Assembly (NCBI GenBank): GCA_036924085.1
Contig: JAVGWX010000001.1
Location: 7,007,681 to 7,071,680 of the forward strand
DNA: 64,000 nucleotides
Direction: 5' to 3'
Source of the DNA: Ariolimax columbianus
Taxonomy: Eukaryota; Mollusca; Gastropoda; Stylommatophora; Arionidae
The notes under the pieces are model-generated. The model had not been told where the DNA came from and ran no database searches. It was given only the letters and a program-made list of their open reading frames with translations. The position numbers were made by a program, and so were the translations under genes. Below, one piece after another: positions 1-11,569 of this stretch (positions within the stretch are counted from its first letter, which is position 1; every line of letters begins with the position of its first letter).

Positions 1-149
1 CCGGGTTCTATCCAGAGATTTACCAAACAGGATTCATGTGTAGTGTTACTTCAGGAACTGACTACTCTTCCGATGTATATGGGAAGCCAAGAAAGTTTCA
101 CAGGAGATGTAAAAAACTGTCAAAACTTTACACACACCTGTACAAGCAC

Positions 150-1125
150 AAGGGCAATTGACAATCCTGTGACAACCACAGGGGCATCTCCCAGCTGTCA
201 ATCTGGGAAAAATAATGGACTTGGTCCTGCTCTACCGCCCAACTCGTCACCTTGAGCAGTATCTACTCCATGAAAGTCAGTGTGGTTTTCGTGTGTGTCG
301 TGGGACGGTTGACATGATATATGCAGCCCGTCAACTACAAGAGAAATTTCAAGAATAAAATTGTGATCTATACACAGTTTCTGTTGATCTGACTAAAGCC
401 TCTGACAGCGTCAATAGAGATGGAATCTGACAAATCATGGCTAAGTGTGTCTACCCAAATAAGTTGATGTTGTCCTCCAATGTTATGATTGCATGATGAC
501 TCGTATACTGCACGAAGAAGGATTGTCTGCAGCCTTCCCAGTCGCCAACGGTGTGAAACAAGGATGTGTGTTGGCACCGACACTCTAGCGTGGTCTTTGC
601 AGCAATACTGACTGATGTTGTACATGGCGATGCTACCGGCATGCAAACCAAATACATAATGCAAGGTAATCTGTTGGTTCCGGGGTGCCTGTAATCTTAC
701 ACCAAAATGAGAGAGGCCACGATCTTGAATGTTATTCTTCGCGGACGATTGCGCCCTTTAGATTTGCCCAGAAAAAAAAATGCAGTCTACCATGACGGAC
801 TTTTCAGGTGTCCAACACTAGCAAAACGGAAGTAATCTTCAAGTCTGCCCCTGGGGAGCCGTAAAATCAAAATTTACTGTACATAATCAACGGCTCCAGG
901 TTGTTGATAGCTACACCTATCTAGACAGCTGTTACACGGTGAGCTCACAACAGAGATGGGCTGGCAACCTTGATCGAATGTCAAGGGAAAGGCTTCCAAA
1001 GATATATTCAACTCCTTCAAGGAAACGGTCACAGAGACGTCTAACAATGTGTTTCAAGTACCATTTGAATGAGGTGCTGACAAATAGATATTAACACCTG
1101 AGAAAACCTTGGTCAAGATCCTTCA
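150..1125 (+). pseudogene. Decayed LINE reverse transcriptase fragment (RTE/CR1-like)
   Basis: Remnant of a non-LTR retrotransposon ORF2. Scattered reading frames still match the reverse transcriptase motif order: QCGFR at 278-292, motif A VDLTKA..D at 383-406, NGVKQGCVLAPTL at 547-585 followed directly by a stop, the catalytic FADDCA at 738-755, and QRLQVVDSYTYL at 888-923. Several stops and frameshifts separate these pieces, so no protein can be made. The motif wording resembles the relic at 51960-53105 on the other strand, probably the same family. The 5' part (endonuclease) is absent or off-window. The clade assignment is inference from motif style. Confidence 0.8.
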
Positions 1126-1382
1126 ACCTGGAAGAGTGTGATCACAAACCAAATCAGCGTGGTCCTCCTTGTTCATGCAGTCCGGGATAGACGCGCAATC
1201 AGAAAGTCTATAACAGAGGGAATACCAGAGGCAACTGCGGACCATGTTTGCCATTTTTATCGTAACACTTGTCCACACCTTATCGAGTATTTAGAACATC
1301 TTTTTGGACAATATATTTCCGTTTTAATTTTTCAGTGACAAAAAATTTAAGGTCTACATTATGTAAAGTTAGTAAGTTAGTT

Positions 1383-1935
1383 TTCTTTCCACTACTGCCG
1401 TTAAGCGAGGTGGGGAGCTTAAGTCATCTATCCTGCACCAAGTGCTTTGCGTCGGTCAATGTGAGCCCTTGTCGCTGCACAATCACTCTGTCATATATCC
1501 ACCTACCTTGCCGCCGCCCGATTGCCCTGTAGCCAAATCTACCAGCATTGTAAGATCAGTGGAAGTTGATGAGCGTACATTCTCATAAGATGACCAATGC
1601 AACTCATTTTCTGCCTGGAAATGTATTCGACACAAGACGTAGTGCACACCATACTTCGAATGTCGTCGTTCCGCATTTTGTCTCTTCTGGTAATACCGAT
1701 GACTTTCCTCAAACACTTCATTTCACAAGTCGATATATATATACACTGTTGTTTCTGTAATGTATTGTTCAGTTCATCGCTCATTGCTTTTTGTTTTTGT
1801 TTCTTTGAATATTTAGCAAATACGCTGGCGGATTGCCATGTGATTACTGTCAGTACTTCCATTATCAGCTTCTCTGGGCCATTATCAGCTTCTCTGGGAT
1901 GCTCTTGGCCTTCATAACGACGTCGTAGCCCGGTC
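1383..1935 (-). pseudogene. Decayed LINE ORF2 3' end
   Basis: On the minus strand this reads as the C-terminal, post-RT part of a LINE ORF2. A 'CEMKCLRKVIGITRRDKMRN' segment is followed by 'RQKMSCIGHLMRMYAHQLPL' and, in another frame, a Gly/Arg-rich tail equivalent to GRLRGRWIDNIREDV in the copy at 9258-9790. The two copies align at nucleotide level over about 400 bases, for example around 'gtacattctcataagatg' here and 'gtgcattctcatgagatg' there. Internal frameshifts make it non-functional. It lies tail-on to the opposite-strand RT fragment at 150-1125, so the two are separate insertions. Confidence 0.75.
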
Positions 1936-2017
1936 ACATTAAGCCTCGCCGAGTTTAGTTATTTCTTGCCAATTCCTACTTTATTATGCAATTGCCTTGT
2001 CAGTTCGTCTTTGAGTC

Positions 2018-2337
2018 GCTGAGCCTGATGCCAGCAAACAGCTATGAGTGGCTGAACCTGATGAAAGCAGCGAGCTATGAGTGACTGAACCTGATGAAAG
2101 CAGCGAGCTATGAGTTGTTGACCCTGATGAAAGCAGCGAGCTATGAGTGGCTGAACCTGATGAAAGCAGCGAGCTATGAGTGGCTGAACCTGATGAAAGC
2201 AGCGAGCTATGAGTTGTTGACCCTGATGAAAGCAGCGAGCTATGAGTTGTTGACCCCGATGAAAGCAGCGAGCTATGAGTGGCTGAACCTGATGCCAGAA
2301 ACCAGATATGAGTCGCCGACCCTGATGCCAACAACAC
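2018..2337. repeat. Minisatellite, 33-bp unit
   Basis: About nine head-to-tail copies of a 33-bp unit with core 'gatgaaagcagcgagctatg'. The period is a multiple of three, so frames on both strands stay open and give spurious 11-residue peptide repeats. The outer copies are more diverged than the central ones. It abuts the next array directly. Confidence 0.9.
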
Positions 2338-2718
2338 TGAGCTCAGCACTTTCACCTACCTTACCAAGATGTTTTGTGGGTAGCTGAGCCCAGCACTTTC
2401 ACTTACCTTACCAAGATGTTTTGTGGGTGGCTGAGCTCAGCACTTTCACTTACCTTACCAAGATGTTTTGTGGGTAGCTGAGCCCAGCACTTTCACTTAC
2501 CTTACCAAGATGTTTTGTGGGTAGCTGAGCCCAGCACTTTCACTTACCTTACCAAGATGTTTTGTGGGTGGCTGAGCTCAGCACTTTCACCTACCTTACC
2601 AAGATGTTTTGTGGGTAGCTGAGCCCAGCACTTTCACCTACCTTACCAAGATGTTTTGTGGGTGGCTGAGCTCAGCACTTTCACCTACCTTACCAAGATG
2701 TTTTGTGGTGGCTGAGCT
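2338..2718. repeat. Minisatellite, 47-bp unit
   Basis: About eight copies of a 47-bp unit with core 'ttaccaagatgttttgtggg'. Copies alternate between a 'gagctc' and a 'gagccc' variant and between 'cctacc' and 'cttacc', so at least two monomer subtypes are interspersed. The unit is unrelated to the 33-bp array it touches. Confidence 0.9.
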
Positions 2719-3551
2719 GGGATTTATTTTCTGATCACAAACCGGCCCCTGTGGTCGACCAGGCTACATAAATCGGGTACAATAAAAATCTGGAAAGTAG
2801 AAGCTGCCGGCGTGCTGCTGGCCACTTCATCCGCTATGTGCCGTTTGTTACCAAATAATATAGGCCTAACACCATATTTCATATGCGCCTGGAGGGACGG
2901 GATCTTTACTTTACTTATAATACAAAGACATAAAGTTGACTTCCAATGTGAACACCTGGTCTTTCCGTTGGGATTCATCTAATGCAGTGTGTCAAGTTTG
3001 TTATAGTAGTGGACGTATACTTCCTTTGTCCCTCAATAATGTTCACTTAAGGCCAGGGTCGTTTGTGTAGAGTAATAATACTGATATAGAACATGTAACA
3101 TACTGGGAAGCAATTCTTGTGATTGCTCATATATTTGCTTTTAAATTGTGTATGATACTTTGGCTATTTACTAATTTAACTAATTTTAGTTGATACATTT
3201 ATATCAGAAACCACACATAGAAATTCAGTTTACTATCTAGCCTAGATAATCTTCCTCTGGGGTTAGTATACCCTAAGAAAAACGGCAACCTTCACTCTCC
3301 AGGACGTACGGTAAATGTTCGAGACTTCTGTCAAGAAAAATAAATAGCGTTCAACGGTAGCAACGGACATACCGAAGACAACACGAAAGAATATTAGGCT
3401 TCCCCACAGGGTCTGGCAGCATGAGTGAACAAATACGATTAGATGAATAGGCTTTTGTGCAGACGTTTAACAGCTGAATTTGGCTTACGAATATATATGT
3501 AATGTATAGTTATTGTAATCCTTGTGAATCAATTTTTTTTTTTTTTATCAG
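2719..3551. other. Unique sequence upstream of the rx exon; 3' end of an upstream intron
   Basis: No coding similarity was found on either strand. In particular there is no exon encoding the rx octapeptide (HSIxxILG type). The stretch ends in a strong 3' splice site: a run of T from about 3532 to 3546, then 'atcag' with AG at 3550-3551. It is most simply read as the 3' end of a phase-1 intron whose 5' exon lies before the window. Confidence 0.6.
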
Positions 3552-3970
3552 GATGCAGTAACTCCGTATTTTTAAAGTCTGGTCACTACAACAAAACCTC
3601 GTCGACTGCCTCAAACAACTGTAGCCATGGCAACAACAGCAGCTCTGCGCGCCAAAAACATCACCAACCGAGTCACCATTCTCACAAGCACAGTCATCAC
3701 CAATCCCAGCAGCAGAACCACAACCAACAAGTCCAACAAAGAAAAGAGCCAGCCGACGACGAGAATGATGATTATGACGAGGTTGAGGAAGATGATAACG
3801 AGGAGGAAGGTCGGAGTAAAAGTAACAAGAAGCATCGCCGAAACCGGACAACCTTCACGACTTACCAACTTCACGAGCTGGAGCGCGCGTTCGAACGGTC
3901 ACATTACCCGGATGTTTACAGTAGAGAAGAACTTGCCATTAAAATTAATCTACCGGAAGTCAGAGTGCAG
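3552..3970 (+). CDS. rx: Retinal homeobox protein Rx, internal exon (His/Gln-rich, acidic linker, homeodomain 1-46)
   Basis: Paired-like (Q50) homeodomain transcription factor, nuclear and DNA-binding. The family acts in anterior neural and photoreceptor-region development. The exon's first two bases complete a split codon, followed by 139 codons. Residues 25-62 are His/Asn/Gln-rich and residues 68-85 are acidic ([18 protein letters not shown]). Then comes the basic KKHRRNR and the homeodomain from residue 94: [16 protein letters not shown] at 98-113 and [13 protein letters not shown] at 116-128. The exon ends at LPEVRVQ, homeodomain position 46. The [11 protein letters not shown] and NLPEVRVQ wording is diagnostic of Rx among paired-like classes. 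The donor is cag|gttagt; the acceptor is the T-tract/AG at 3531-3551. The exon joins in phase 0 to 25677. The start codon and octapeptide exon are not in the window. Alternative acceptor use at AG 3557-3558 would shorten the exon by 7 bases and change phase, so it is less likely. Confidence 0.95.
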
Positions 3971-4159
3971 GTTAGTTGATCATGAATACCTGTCCATCAA
4001 AACATGTGTGTCCGTTTGTTTGTTTGTTTGTTTGTTTGCTGGAGTCTACATGCGCTGAGTTAATTTCACTCTTGAGAAAGTTTCCTTGGTCATTCTTGCT
4101 GTAGTGCAATGCGAGGAATCTTAGTAGGCTCTGCACACTGAGTGCCACTGTAGTCTCCT

Positions 4160-4300
4160 GGAAAACAGCGTGGATCGGGATGGGATGGGGGGGGGGGGGG
4201 GGGGGGGAAGGGGGAGGGGGGGGGCTGGGATTCGGTTTGAATGCTTCACCTGGCTCTTAATTGATTGGGGCGGGGGGAGGGGGGGGGGGTTCGATCAATA
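4160..4300 (+). repeat. G-rich tract with a 21-G homopolymer
   Basis: An uninterrupted run of 21 G at 4187-4207 is followed by further G runs of 5-10 within 100 bases. It has strong strand asymmetry and G-quadruplex-forming potential on the + (sense) strand of the rx intron, 190-330 bases after the splice donor. Homopolymer length may be affected by sequencing error. Confidence 0.8.
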
Positions 4301-4660
4301 TGATTTGGGGGAATATATTTCACTTGGCCCTGAAATACGTGAATGGGAGGGGTGGGGGGTTTGGTCAATATGCTTCACCTGGCTCTGATGTGAATGCGGG
4401 GAAGAGGAAGGGAGGGGGTGAGATTTATTCAGTAAGTTTCACTTGTCTCTAATGTGAGGTGAAGATTTTGGTCAGTGTGTTTCACCTGGCCCTGTTATGA
4501 GGTATAGATGTTGGTCTGTGTGTTTCACCTGGTCGTGTTATGAGGCGGACATTTTGGCTAATATGTTTCACCTGGCTCAGATGTGAGGTGGGAATTTTGG
4601 TCAGTATGTTTCATCTGGCCGTGATGTAAGATGGGGTTTTTATGGTTTCACCTGACCTTG
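4241..4660. repeat. Degenerate minisatellite, about 42-60-bp unit
   Basis: Seven to nine diverged copies of a unit carrying 'tttcacctggctctgatgtg' followed by a G-rich half. The first copies are expanded by G runs; later ones settle near 42-45 bp. Divergence suggests an old array. Confidence 0.75.
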
Positions 4661-5439
4661 AAGTTAGTCATGTCGCCTCCCAAAATATTAAATGTTCATC
4701 CTTCGTTTGACTGGTTAAAAACTGCAGGACTCATTCATTCTCTCATTATTAGCGACTCAAATGTATATTTCAATGGGGTTTTATCTAGACATAATATTGT
4801 TAATGAGGTAGTCGTCTTTATGACACTGGACACAAAGACACATTGAGAGAGTGAAAGTCAATATCGCGTAAATTATCAAACACAGAACACGAACAACAGG
4901 GCTATTCATCACCAACCATCATTCAACAATGCTACATTCCAACACAACACCACAATACATGTACGATAAACACAAAAGAGATGCAATGGAACATCACAAT
5001 GGAATATTGGTATTGTCACACATACGAGTATAAACTGAGAAGTCGGATACACAACGATTTCTAGGAATTATTTCTGGTGAGAAGACAAGATATATATATA
5101 TATATATATAATCTGGAGATGTACATCAATCAACATAATTTCCAACAAATCACATGTAACTCGCTGCCATAAATGCTTTTAAAGGTTGACCATTGTAAAT
5201 GAAGGCACACGTAGATGTACGAAGGCCATTTCAAAAGGTTGACCTCTAGCTCTCTAACTATGACGACAGTGTTCAGAGCCACGTGACATCTATATGAAAA
5301 TAATCTCTAAGGAAGTGACAACAGGGGCGTGTAGTGAGGGATGGAACATAACACATTCGTACAGCAGATAGTCAAATGGCGGCCTACATGGAAATACGGT
5401 TGAAGCAACGTGCTGTGATTCCATTCCTGACTCCGAAAG
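4661..5439. other. Unique AT-rich intronic sequence with a (TA)n run
   Basis: No gene seen. It holds a short (TA)n microsatellite at 5091-5110 and otherwise non-repetitive AT-rich sequence. Open frames here are short and without recognisable motifs. Confidence 0.5.
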
Positions 5440-5832
5440 ATTGTGTGTCCGTCGTCATGCATCAAAGATTGTGTGTCCGTCGGCATGCATCGAAGATTGT
5501 GTGTCCGTCGGCATGCATCGAAGATTGTGTGTCCATCGGCATGCATCGAAGGTTGTGTGTCGGTCGGCTTGCATAGAAGGTTGTGTGTCGGTCGGCATGT
5601 ATAGAAGGTTGTGTGTCGGTCGGCATGCATGGAAGGTTGTGTGTCGGTCGGCATGCATGGAAGGTTGTGTGTCGGTCGGCATGCATGGAAGGTTGGGTGT
5701 CGGTCGGCATGCATGGAAGGTTGGGTGTCGGTCGGCATGCATGGAAGGTTGTGTGTCGGTCGGCATGCATAGAAGGTTGTGTGTCGGTCGGTATGCATAG
5801 AAGGTTGTGTGTCGGTCGGCATGCATCGAAGA
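5440..5832. repeat. Minisatellite, 28-bp unit
   Basis: About 14 copies of a 28-bp unit with core 'tgtgtgtcggtcggcatgca'. Each copy holds the self-complementary hexamer GCATGC. Because 28 is not a multiple of three, all frames cycle and several stay open on both strands, giving fake Cys/His-rich peptides. It directly abuts a mariner relic. Confidence 0.9.
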
Positions 5833-5847
5833 AAGACTGCGGTATAC

Positions 5848-6385
5848 TGTGACGCTTGTGTGGATGTCAGTACTGTCAGGAGGTTGGCACGACCTTTACA
5901 AGACGCCGATCCAGCCAAGATAACCTGCGTGACAAGGTTTGCAGTAGGCCACTGGTCGCAACGGCTCGTTTCGGCAAGTAAAGCTATGGTGACCATGTTC
6001 TGAGACTGCGAGAGCGTAGTCTACGTCAACTCTGATCGATATGTGAAAACTATGAACAAACGTCTAGCCCGATTTATGCGTGTTCGCTAATGCAAGCAGG
6101 CAGTTCCTCAGCCCGACAATGCTCGCCCACACACGTGTCGACAGTAGCTGCATTGAATCATCTGAAATTTGACATCTTACCGCACCCATCGTACAGACCC
6201 GATCTGACAGCTTGCAGCTTCTTCCTGTTCAGGAAACTGTCAGAACCCCTCAAGAAACGCCGTTACGCTTCTGACGAGAACGTGCAAGGATGATGATGAT
6301 TATCTTTCCTTGACGGGATGCAACAACTTATCCGACGTTGGCAAGTTGGATCGTATGATCCTTTTGCATTTGTCAAAGTCAAATA
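5848..6385 (+). pseudogene. Mariner-type transposase relic (3' part)
   Basis: Frames on the + strand match pieces of a mariner-family DDE transposase in order. There is an N-terminal helix-turn-helix-like piece CVDVSTVRR near 5853. NSDRYVKTMNKRLARFMRVR lies near 6030-6090, QPDNARPHT around 6109-6135 (second catalytic Asp region), and ILPHPSYRPDLTACSFFLF near 6172-6232, where the third acidic residue is replaced by Ser. Frameshifts and stops separate them and most of the first catalytic region is missing. No terminal inverted repeats were recognised. Clearly dead. Confidence 0.75.
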
Positions 6386-6574
6386 AGAAAATATTAATGT
6401 TCAAACTGAGTCTATATTGATATATATGAAATATAGAAATGCATTTGTACATGTAAACTCTAGGACAGGGTCAAACTGTAACAGTTATCATGTCTCCGAC
6501 CTGTAGACAGCCAATATGTTTCCCAAAACATCAAATTATGTTCAGCTCTACTTACACGAGGTACTGAGAAATAT

Positions 6575-8965
6575 GTATCCGATAGTGTCATCTAGAAATG
6601 TCTCTAGTAGTGTCAGCTAGAAATGTCTCCGATAGTGTCATCTAGAAATGTCTCTAGTAGTGTCAGCTAGAAATGTCTCTGATTGTGTCATCTAGAAATG
6701 TCTCTAGTAGTGTCAGCTAGAAATGTCTCTAATAGTGTCAACTAGAAATGTCTCTGATAGTGTCAGCTAGAAATGTCTCTGATAGTGTCAGCTAGAAATG
6801 TCTCTGATAGTGTCAGCTAGAAATGTCTGATAGTGTCAGCTAGAAATGTCTCTGATAGTGTCAGCTAGAAATGGCTCGGATAGTGTCAGCTAGAAATGGC
6901 TTGGATAGTGTCAGCTAGAAATGGCTCTGATAGTGTAAGCTAGAAATGTCTCTGATAGTGTCAGCTAGAAATGTCTCTGATAGTGCCAGCTAGAAATGTC
7001 TCTAGTAGTGTCAGCTAGAAATGTCTCTAATATTGTCAGCTAGAAATGTCTCTAATAGTGTCAGCTAGAAATGTCTCTGATAGTGTCAGCTAGAAATGTC
7101 TCTAGCAGTGTCAGCTATAAATGTCTCTGATAGTGTCAGCTAGAAATGTCTCTAGTAGTGTCAGCTAGAAATGTCTCTGATAGTGTCAGCTAGAAATGTC
7201 TCTAATAGTGTCAGCTAGAAATGTCTCTGATAGTATCAGCTAGAAATGTCTCTAACAGTGTCAGCTAGAAATGGCTCTGATAGTGTCAGCTTGAAATGTC
7301 TCTGATAATGTCAGCTAGAAATGTCTCTGATAGTATGAGCTAGAAATGTATCTGATAGTGTCAGATAGAAATGGCTCGGATAGTGTCAGCTAGAAATGGC
7401 TCTGATGGTGTCAGCTAGAAATGTCTTTGATAGTGTCAGCTAGAAATGTATCTGATAGTGTCAGCTTGAAATGTCTCTAATAGTGTCAGCTAGAAATGTC
7501 TCTAATAGAGTCAGCTAGAAATGTCTCTAGTAGTATCAGCTAGAAATGTCTCTGATAGTTTAAGCTAGAAATGTCTCCGATAGTGTCAGCTAGTAATATC
7601 TCTGATAGTGTGTTACAAATGTCTCTGATAGTGTCAGCTAGAAATGTCTCTGGTAGTGTCAGCTAGAAATGTCTCTGATAGTGTCAGCTAGAAATGTCTC
7701 TGATAGTGTCAGCTAGAAATGTCTCTGGTAGTGTCAGCTAGAAATGTCTCTAATAGTGTCAGCTAGAAATGGCTCTGATAGTGTCAGCTTGAAATGTCTC
7801 TGATAGTGTCAGCTAGAAATGTCTCTGATAGTGTCAGCTAGAAATGTATCTGATAGTGTCAGCTAGAAATGGCTCGGATAGTGTCAGCTAGAAATGGCTC
7901 TGATAGTGTCAGCTAGAAATGTCTCTGATAGTGTCTGCTAGAAATGTCTCTAATGGAGTCAGCTAGAAATGTCTCTAGTAGTATCAGCTAGAAATGTATC
8001 TGATAGTGTAAGCTAGAAATGTCTCCGATAGTGTTAGCTAGTAATATCTCTGATAGTGTGTTACAAATGTCTCTGATAGTGCCATCTAGAAATGTCTCTG
8101 ATAGTGGCAGCTAGAAATGTCTCTGATAGTGTCAGCTAGAAATGTCTCTGGTAGTGTCAGCTAGAAATGTCTCTAATAGTGTCAGCTAGAAATGGCTCTG
8201 ATAGTGTCAGCTTGAAATGTCTCTGATAGTGTCAGCTAGAAATGTCTCTGATAGTGTCAGCTAGAAATGTATCTGATAGTGTCAGCTAGAAATGGCTCGG
8301 ATAGTGTCAGCTAGAAATGGCTCTGATAGTGTCAGCTAGAAATGTCTCTGATAGTGTCTGCTAGAAATGTCTCTAATAGAGTCAGCTAGAAATGTCTCTA
8401 GTAGTATCAGCTAGAAATGTATCTGATAGTGTAAGCTAGAAATGTCTCCGATAGTGTTAGCTAGTAATATCTCTGATAGTGTGTTACAAATGTCTCTGAT
8501 AGTGCCATCTAGAAATGTCTCTGATAGTGGCAGCTAGAAATGTCTCTAGTAGTGTAAGCTAGAAATGTCTCTAGTAGTGTCATCTAGAAATGTCTCTGAT
8601 AGTGTAAGCTAGAAATGTCTCTGGTAGTGTCAGCTAGAAATGTCTCTGGTAGTGTCATCTAGAAATGTCTCTGATAGTGTCAGCTAGAATTGTCTTTAGT
8701 AGTGTCAGCTAGAAATGTCTCTGGTAGTGTCAGCTAGAAATGTCTCTGGTAATGTCAGCTAGAAATGTCTCTAGCAGTGTCAGCTAGAAATGTCTCTAGT
8801 AGTGTCAGCTAGAAATGTCTCTGATAGTGTCAACTAGAAATGTCTCTAGTAGTGTCAGCTAGAAATGTCTCTAGTAGTGTCAGCTAGAAATGTCTCTAGT
8901 AGTGTCAGCTAGAAATGTCTCTAATAGTGTCAGCTAGAAATGTCTCTGATAGTGTCAGCTAGATA
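6575..8965. repeat. 2.4-kb satellite-like array, 25-bp unit with higher-order periodicity
   Basis: Roughly 95 copies of a 25-bp unit with core 'agctagaaatgtctctgata'. Monomer variants (ctg/cta/ccg, gtgtc/gtatc, a shortened 'tgttacaaat' copy) recur together. The 'tgttacaaat' variant starts at 7611, 8059 and 8482, so blocks of about 448 and 423 bases have been duplicated as units. All frames contain stops (tag), so there are no spurious ORFs. It lies wholly in the rx intron. Confidence 0.95.
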
Positions 8966-9173
8966 ATACAGACATGATCATTTGTATATGTAAATGCTAA
9001 TGGCATTTAAGGTGAAAATGCACGACGGAAAAGACGCATTTTGAGAGTGTTTGATCGTTCATATTTAGATGACAGATAATGTTCAACATTTGATCGATGG
9101 AAGAGTTAATTAGCTAGTTAGTCAGTCAACCAGCCAGACAATCAGTTAGTTAGTTGCTTAGTTAGTTAATACT

Positions 9174-9177
9174 ATCT

Positions 9178-9229
<52 letters not shown>

Positions 9230-9245
9230 TAGATAGATAGAAAGG
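9174..9245. repeat. (GATA)n/(GACA)n microsatellite at a LINE tail
   Basis: Tetranucleotide tract alternating ATAG, ACAG and ACAA blocks. It sits exactly at the 3' side of the minus-strand LINE fragment at 9258-9790, so it probably grew from that element's simple-repeat tail. Confidence 0.85.
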
Positions 9246-9257
9246 TGGATAGATTGA

Positions 9258-9790
9258 AAGATAGTTTTCATTACATATCTGCCATGGAGAGTACAACCCT
9301 TGTGTCCTACACCCAGTGTGCCGCGTCGGTCCTTGTGAGTGCGTGTCGTTGGAACATCCTCTCTAATGTTATCGATCCACCTGCCTCGTAGCCGCCCTCG
9401 TGTCCCGTACCCAAATCTATCTACATTGTCAGCAGCGCTGTTTTTAAGAATAGGCAGAGAGTACATTTGCATAGGGAGCCCACGACTCTTGAGAGCGCGA
9501 GGTGAATATATCACTAACTCATGAATGTTTAATTTCAGTTTGAATAACTGGGGAAGGAGCACAGGGCATTGATGAAGGTGCATTCTCATGAGATGGCCGA
9601 GCCAGCGTATTTTGTGCTAGGAACTGTACTCTGTACAAGACGTAGTGCCGTCTCTACTTCGAATGTCTTTGTTTCGCAGTCCGTCTTTCGTGGTAACACT
9701 GATGACCTTCCGTAAACACTTCATTTCACACGTCGAAATTCTGCTCTCACACGCCATGGACAGATGTCATATTTGAGACTGGAATCACAG
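9258..9790 (-). pseudogene. Decayed LINE ORF2 3' end, second copy of the 1383-1935 family
   Basis: Minus-strand frames give 'GTRGRLRGRWIDNIREDV' and the downstream 'RTHKDRRGTLGVGHKGCTLH' typical of LINE C-terminal tails. Upstream frames (toward 9790) match the CEMKCLRKVIG-type segment seen in the other copy. Nucleotide similarity to 1383-1935 runs over most of its length in the same orientation. Frameshifts are present. The 3' end continues into the GATA/GACA microsatellite. Confidence 0.75.
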
Positions 9791-11003
9791 TCGGCATAAA
9801 TAGATTGTTTAACAGATGTTGCTTGGTTACCAAACTAATACTCGTGTGCCGAAGCGGTGCCTGGCGAACAAATACTGCATACATAACTGAGCTCGTGGAC
9901 CTATTGAAGAGCAATATGATTTACACTTAAGTTGAGTAGCTCAGGTGTTCTGCCGATTCTCAGAGCTTCTATTCTCGCTTCGTTAATTGGCGTATTGTAT
10001 TTGACACAGGTTATCTAAAGCCCATCCATGCCACTTTGAAGTGTAGTTTCATCCTTGTACAACAGACACTGACATCTGAATGAGTAATCAAGAAAAGTAA
10101 TAAGAAAACATTTAGAAAGCAGTAAAATAATGGCTTGTTAAGTAAGAGATGTACTAAGCTAAGTGTGTAGCTCAAACATAGGAACCATCTATGCACACAC
10201 GAATTAGAAGAGGTAGGGTGGATGAAGACTTTCAAACAGCTACTGCATGTATAATTGATAGAAGAAGTAATTTTTGTAGTCAGGAAGATGAAACAAAATC
10301 ATAGAAGGAATGGACTACTGTGCTTCACGACAACGACAGATCTGAACTGACATATTGCGAGACAAATATCAATCAATATTCTGATGGCACCAAGAAGACG
10401 AGAACCAAAAAACACCTTTCCAATATGGCGATGGATTGGTCTAAATAGCCAACAGCGAATGCGATTGTTTTGATTGTAGTGACTTTAAGTAAAGTATCGA
10501 TGTCGGCGACAGCAATAGAATACAGAAGTTATGCTCCAATCTAAATTGATAATACTTATTAAAACATTTATCAAGGTCAACAGCGGACTACGAATATAAG
10601 ATAATAACTGTATCGGTATCGCTACTGGAAATCTTTTAACATCAAATGGGACGTGCAGATAAAAAATATGGAATAGAGAGTCACAAGCAGATTGTTTTTT
10701 TAAAATGAACACTTCATCAAATAAATGGCATAATGTACAACAGGTCTTTGGCAGCAGAAGTTGGGAGTTTGTCTCAATGTTAAAGTTAGCGAAATGCTGT
10801 CATATTGAATAAATAAATCACGGACAATGCACACATAATAAATCAGGGCAGGCTGAAAATAAATCACTGTACAGATGAATGTTAAAAATGCAAAGGACAA
10901 ATGGGTTTCTTAACGAATCTAGATTGATTGAGGAAGGTTAATCCAAAAAAAAATGAATACATTGTGTGTTTATATATATCCTGGGGAGGTAGACTAATAT
11001 CTG
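9791..11003. other. Unique AT-rich intronic sequence, no gene seen
   Basis: Only short open frames without recognisable motifs on either strand. There are no tandem arrays and no transposon similarity that I can identify. Confidence 0.5.
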
Positions 11004-11132
11004 GTTAGGCACAACATACTGATTAGACATGTTAGTCAGGATCAGGCACAACGTACTGATTATACATGTTAGTCAGGATCAGGCACAACGTACTGATTAG
11101 ACATGTTAGTCAGGATCAGGCAAAATATACTG
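11004..11132. repeat. Short minisatellite, 37-bp unit
   Basis: About 3.5 copies of a 37-bp unit with core 'ttagtcaggatcaggcacaa'. Copies differ at one to three positions. Confidence 0.85.
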
Positions 11133-11569
11133 GCCAAGACCCTTACCTCGGCTTCCTAGTAGCCGCCTTTCCCCCCCCCCCTGGAAAGGAGCTGTTTTCA
11201 TGGCAGCCTGGCTAACGGGAAGAGAGATCGATGTAATCCCCGTAGTAGTGAGTGGCACGCAGATGACGCCAAGCATAGCTCAACGGCGTGGAGGTCCCTG
11301 GTCCACCTTCATCAGCACGCTCGTGATGCGAGGAAAGCTACTGCAACCCGCCACTTAACGTCCTTTTCGCGGCGCACAAAAGAATAACCTACGCATTGTT
11401 GGTATTTAAAAAAACAACAACACATAAATATACATATCTGTATTCAATCAGGAACGTGTGTCTGATGCCTTGGTGTACCATGTTGGGTTCAGAGCCTCCT
11501 TCGGGCCATCTCTCCATCTCAACCTCGGTCGCGCGCAAGGGAGTCTGAAAGAGTGACACCACGACGTCA

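Noticed and set aside
1..3551. Search for the upstream rx exon with start codon and octapeptide
   Set aside because: No HSIxxILG-like sequence found on the + strand; the region holds LINE debris and arrays, so the exon is probably upstream of the window.
3627..4058. 143-residue + frame overlapping the rx exon
   Set aside because: Out-of-frame shadow of the rx exon; the homeodomain is in the other frame.
5307..5996. 229-residue minus-strand frame with CRPTHNL repeats
   Set aside because: Mostly the 28-bp array; ends run into mariner relic sequence.
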